From NCBI GenBank assembly GCA_902494135.1, contig CABUSE010000054.1:1-8355 (forward strand): 8,355 nt of DNA, given 5' to 3'. Below are positions 6,227-8,355 of the stretch, piece by piece; positions within the stretch are counted from its first letter, which is position 1; every line of letters starts with the position of its first letter. Below the pieces are notes generated by a model. The model had not been told where the DNA came from, ran no database searches, and saw only the letters and a list, made by a program, of their open reading frames with translations. A program made the position numbers and the translations under genes. The stretch is from an uncultured Collinsella sp. Lineage in GTDB: Bacteria > Actinomycetota > Coriobacteriia > Coriobacteriales > Coriobacteriaceae.

Positions 6227-8057
6227 TTGCGCAAGTGGATGCCGGGGCAGCCGGGACAGACGCGGGCGTCGCGCTCCCCTGCTGGCCCTCGAGCTCCTCG
6301 CGGCGAAGCTGAGACTGGCAAATCTCGCGGTAAAGCTGGCAGGTCGTGTACAGCTCATCGTGCGTGCCCAGGCCCGCGACCGAGCCGTGGTCGAGCACAC
6401 AGATTATGTCGGCATCGCGCACGGTCGAGACGCGCTGGCTCACGATCACCGTGGTCAGCGGGAGCCCGCCCTCGGCAGCGCCGCGCACGCTGCGCTCGCG
6501 AATGGCATGGCGAAGCGCCGCATCGGTCTTAAAGTCGAGCGCCGAGGCGGAGTCATCCATAATCAGAACCTGCGGCGCGCCCACCAGGGCACGTGCGATG
6601 GTCAGGCGCTGACGCTGGCCACCGCTAAAGTTCTTGCCGCCCGCCTCGACCGGGGCGTCGAGCCCCTGGGGCTTGTTGCGCACGAACTCGCTCGCCTGCG
6701 CCATGTTGAGTGCCGCCCAGAGCTCCTCGTCGGTCGCGGCTTCATCGCGCCAGGTTAGGTTGCTGCGGATGGTGCCGCTCACCAGCGACGCGCGCTGCGG
6801 AACGGTCGCGACCACGTGGCGCAGTTGGTCGAGCGGCCAAGCGCGCACGTCGGAGCCCATCACGCTCACACTGCCGGTACCCGCATCGTACAGACGCGGG
6901 ATAAGCGAGACGAGCGTGGACTTACCGCTGCCCGTACCGCCGATAATGCCGAGCGTCTTGCCCAGCGGGAGCTCCAGGGTCACATCGTTGACAGCATTGG
7001 CCGCGCCGGCGCCAAACGAGAAGCTCGCATGGCTCAAGCTCAGCGCAGGAACGGAAGCGACATTGCCCGGCTCGGGCAGCGCAACCGGCTGATTGCCCTC
7101 GTCGGTGATGCTCGGCACGCAATTGAGCACCTCATTGATGCGCGACGCGCTGGCGCTCGCCTTGGTAAAGACCACGACCAGGTTGGCGACATACACGATG
7201 GAGGTGAGGGTCTGCGTCATGTAGTTCACAAACGCCATGACCTGGCCCTGCGTGAGCTCGCCCACGTTGACCTGGATGCCCCCCACCCACAGGATGGCGC
7301 ACACGCCCAGGTTCATCATCAAAAACGTGACGGGGTTAAGGATCGACGAGAGCTTACCCACCGCGATGGCGGTATGGGCCTGGTCGTCGGCGGCTTGGGC
7401 AAAGCGCTCGCGCTCGTGGTCCTCGCGCACAAAGGCGCGAACCACGCGGGCGCCCGAAAGGCCCTCGCGGCAGATAAGCGCGATGCGGTCGAGCTTTGCC
7501 TGCAGCTGCTTGTAGTACGGGATGCAGCGCGCCATGACAAACCAAAACACCAAGCCGATGGCGGGCGTGCAAATCAAAAAGATGATGCCGAGCTTAAGGT
7601 CGATGGCAAGGGCCGCGCACATGGAGCCCACCGCCAGGAAGGGCCAGCGGATGAGCATGCGCACGCCCAGCGCCACAGCGAGCTGCACCTGGTTGACGTC
7701 GTTGGTGATGCGCGTGATGAGCGACGGCGTGCCAAAGCGGTCGAGTTCGGCATAGCTCAGCTTATTAATGTGCTCGTAGAGCGCACCACGGATATCGGTG
7801 CCCATACCCTGCGAGGTGAGCGCCGCCATCTTTTGGCAGACGAGCGTAAACGAGATGCCGATCACAGCCATGGCGCCAAGCAGCATACCGTAGTGGATAA
7901 CGGCGCTCACGTCGTGCGCGCCAATGCCCTTGTCGATCATCTGGGCAATCACCAGCGGCGTCAGCAGGTCAAAGATCACTTCGATCAACTTACACGCAGG
8001 GCCAACCACCATATACCGGCGAAACTTACCACCAAAACGCCTAAGCAGCTCAATCAT
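6213..8057 (-). CDS. ABC exporter half-transporter, degenerate-site subunit of a heterodimer
   Basis: From the ATG at 8057 the protein has 614 residues. An in-frame TTG at 8090 would add 11, but it has no Shine-Dalgarno, whereas AGGGAG (8072-8067) lies 9 nt before the ATG. Membrane helices fall near 15-41, 53-75, two within 134-175, 240-263 and 273-297. In the ATPase domain I see Walker A GGTGSGKS at 373-380, Q-loop Q421, an intact signature FSGGQ at 477-481 and Walker B VLIMDD. D502 stands where the catalytic Glu belongs, and Q541 (in IVSQRVSTV) replaces the H-loop His. This is the typical degenerate half of a heterodimeric exporter; its signature completes the partner's active ATP site. The Ala/Pro-rich tail after about 590 ends in CAKEGC and carries the partner's ribosome binding site. 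The two genes form one operon. Confidence 0.96.
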   Translation of the reverse strand: MIELLRRFGGKFRRYMVVGPACKLIEVIFDLLTPLVIAQMIDKGIGAHDVSAVIHYGMLLGAMAVIGISFTLVCQKMAALTSQGMGTDIRGALYEHINKLSYAELDRFGTPSLITRITNDVNQVQLAVALGVRMLIRWPFLAVGSMCAALAIDLKLGIIFLICTPAIGLVFWFVMARCIPYYKQLQAKLDRIALICREGLSGARVVRAFVREDHERERFAQAADDQAHTAIAVGKLSSILNPVTFLMMNLGVCAILWVGGIQVNVGELTQGQVMAFVNYMTQTLTSIVYVANLVVVFTKASASASRINEVLNCVPSITDEGNQPVALPEPGNVASVPALSLSHASFSFGAGAANAVNDVTLELPLGKTLGIIGGTGSGKSTLVSLIPRLYDAGTGSVSVMGSDVRAWPLDQLRHVVATVPQRASLVSGTIRSNLTWRDEAATDEELWAALNMAQASEFVRNKPQGLDAPVEAGGKNFSGGQRQRLTIARALVGAPQVLIMDDSASALDFKTDAALRHAIRERSVRGAAEGGLPLTTVIVSQRVSTVRDADIICVLDHGSVAGLGTHDELYTTCQLYREICQSQLRREELEGQQGSATPASVPAAPASTCAKEGC

Positions 8058-8123
8058 ATTAAGGCGCTCCCTATCATCATCTCTCTTCAATCTGATTCAT
8101 GATAGTACGGCGAGCCTTGAAGA

Positions 8124-8149
8124 TGCGTAAGTAACTCGTTACAGATGCA
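8124..8149. promoter_or_regulatory. Dyad upstream of the ABC operon, possible operator
   Basis: GTAAC-TC-GTTAC at 8131-8142 is a perfect interrupted palindrome. TGC (8124-8126) and GCA (8147-8149) extend the same symmetry axis at 8136.5. It lies about 70 bp upstream of the ABC start. A weak minus-strand -10-like TACTAT is at 8107-8102, so the dyad would overlap the -35 region, as expected for a repressor site. I see no strong -35, and no regulator gene is in the window. The rest of 8058-8236 holds no gene I can support. Confidence 0.3.
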
Positions 8150-8236
8150 AGGGCGACGGTCACTAGCGCCCAAGGCATGTAGCAGCCGATGTTTTGGCAA
8201 CGCCAGCGAGCAACACAAAGCAAGGGATTGAATTGT

Positions 8237-8355
8237 TCAGATAAATGCGCCTTTACGGGTGATTTTTGGACGAAGTGGTCCCGGTGCCGGCGGGCTGTTT
8301 GGTAGTCGAGCGATCCCGCAGGCAAGGCCGAGGACCAGCGAGACACCAAACAGCC
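8237..8355 (-). CDS. Possible C-terminus of a small membrane protein (XapX-like), 5' end outside the window
   Basis: A frame open at the window edge encodes 38 residues before a TGA at 8239-8237. It begins with a hydrophobic, glycine-containing stretch (LFGVSLVLGLACGIARLP), continues with NSPPAPGPL, and ends in a basic tail (RPKITRKGAFI). The order of a Gly-rich helix followed by R-L-P...P-A-P recalls XapX/DUF1427 small membrane proteins, but the second helix expected in that family is missing. It could be a truncated relative, another small membrane protein or a chance frame. Its first 60 bases lie within the inverted repeat at 8293-8355, which lowers confidence. The gene, if real, is separated from the ABC start by about 180 bp. 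Confidence 0.28.
   Translation of the reverse strand, partial: LFGVSLVLGLACGIARLPNSPPAPGPLRPKITRKGAFI
8293..8355. repeat. Inverted repeat with 11-bp perfect arms at the window edge
   Basis: GGCTGTTTGGT (8293-8303) and ACCAAACAGCC (8345-8355) are exact reverse complements separated by 41 bp. The right arm ends at the window edge, so the repeat may be longer. The interior is weakly self-complementary. It may be part of a hairpin, or coincidental within a coding sequence. Confidence 0.5.

Noticed and set aside
8058..8090. TTG start at 8090 for the first ABC gene
   Set aside because: No Shine-Dalgarno precedes it; AGGGAG is well placed before the ATG at 8057, and the protein from there has the usual N-terminus of this family.
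6816..8102. A 428-codon plus-strand frame opposite the first ABC gene
   Set aside because: It is a shadow of the ABC coding strand in GC-rich sequence; the composition is unnatural and no motif is seen.

Overview
The window looks like chromosomal DNA of a moderately high-GC Gram-positive gut bacterium. My best guess is a Coriobacteriia member such as Collinsella, judged from base composition, protein style and the flavodoxin-family protein; no marker gene here proves it. Every gene I can support lies on the minus strand, so the biological order runs from high to low coordinates.

Layout in transcription order. (1) 8355-8058: window edge. It holds the possible C-terminus of a small membrane protein (stop at 8237) and an upstream region with a dyad at 8124-8149. 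(2) 8057-4353: two full-length ABC exporter half-transporters. The stop of the first abuts the start of the second (TAA-ATG), and the Shine-Dalgarno sequence of the second lies inside the first. Motif inspection shows a heterodimeric exporter: the first subunit has a degenerate nucleotide site (Asp for the catalytic Glu, Gln for the H-loop His) and the second has a complete one. (3) 4352-4248: an intergenic gap with a plausible promoter. (4) 4247-3690: a flavodoxin-fold protein of the Flavodoxin_3/BilS-like type. (5) 3689-2889: about 800 bases without a credible gene, and the most unusual part of the window. It contains a 129-bp element with 30-bp perfect terminal inverted repeats around a small GC hairpin (3519-3647). 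Next is an array of fifteen GGGA-N7-TCCC-like sites in alternating orientation, one every 30-32 bp (3011-3485). Close to the next gene are short direct repeats spaced by two helical turns (2958-2992). The pieces 3486-3518 and 3648-3689 hold nothing I recognise. (6) 2888-1: the first 962 codons of a large secreted protein with a signal peptide, three DxDxD-type calcium loops of the FG-GAP/VCBS kind and two related Gly/Ser/Val-rich beta segments. It is uninterrupted and runs off the window.

How they fit together: the two ABC genes form one translationally coupled operon making one exporter. The flavodoxin-like gene probably has its own promoter but could also receive read-through. The secreted-protein gene is a separate unit whose upstream region is the repeat array, so the array may be its control region, a structured leader RNA, or a repeat cluster that landed there.
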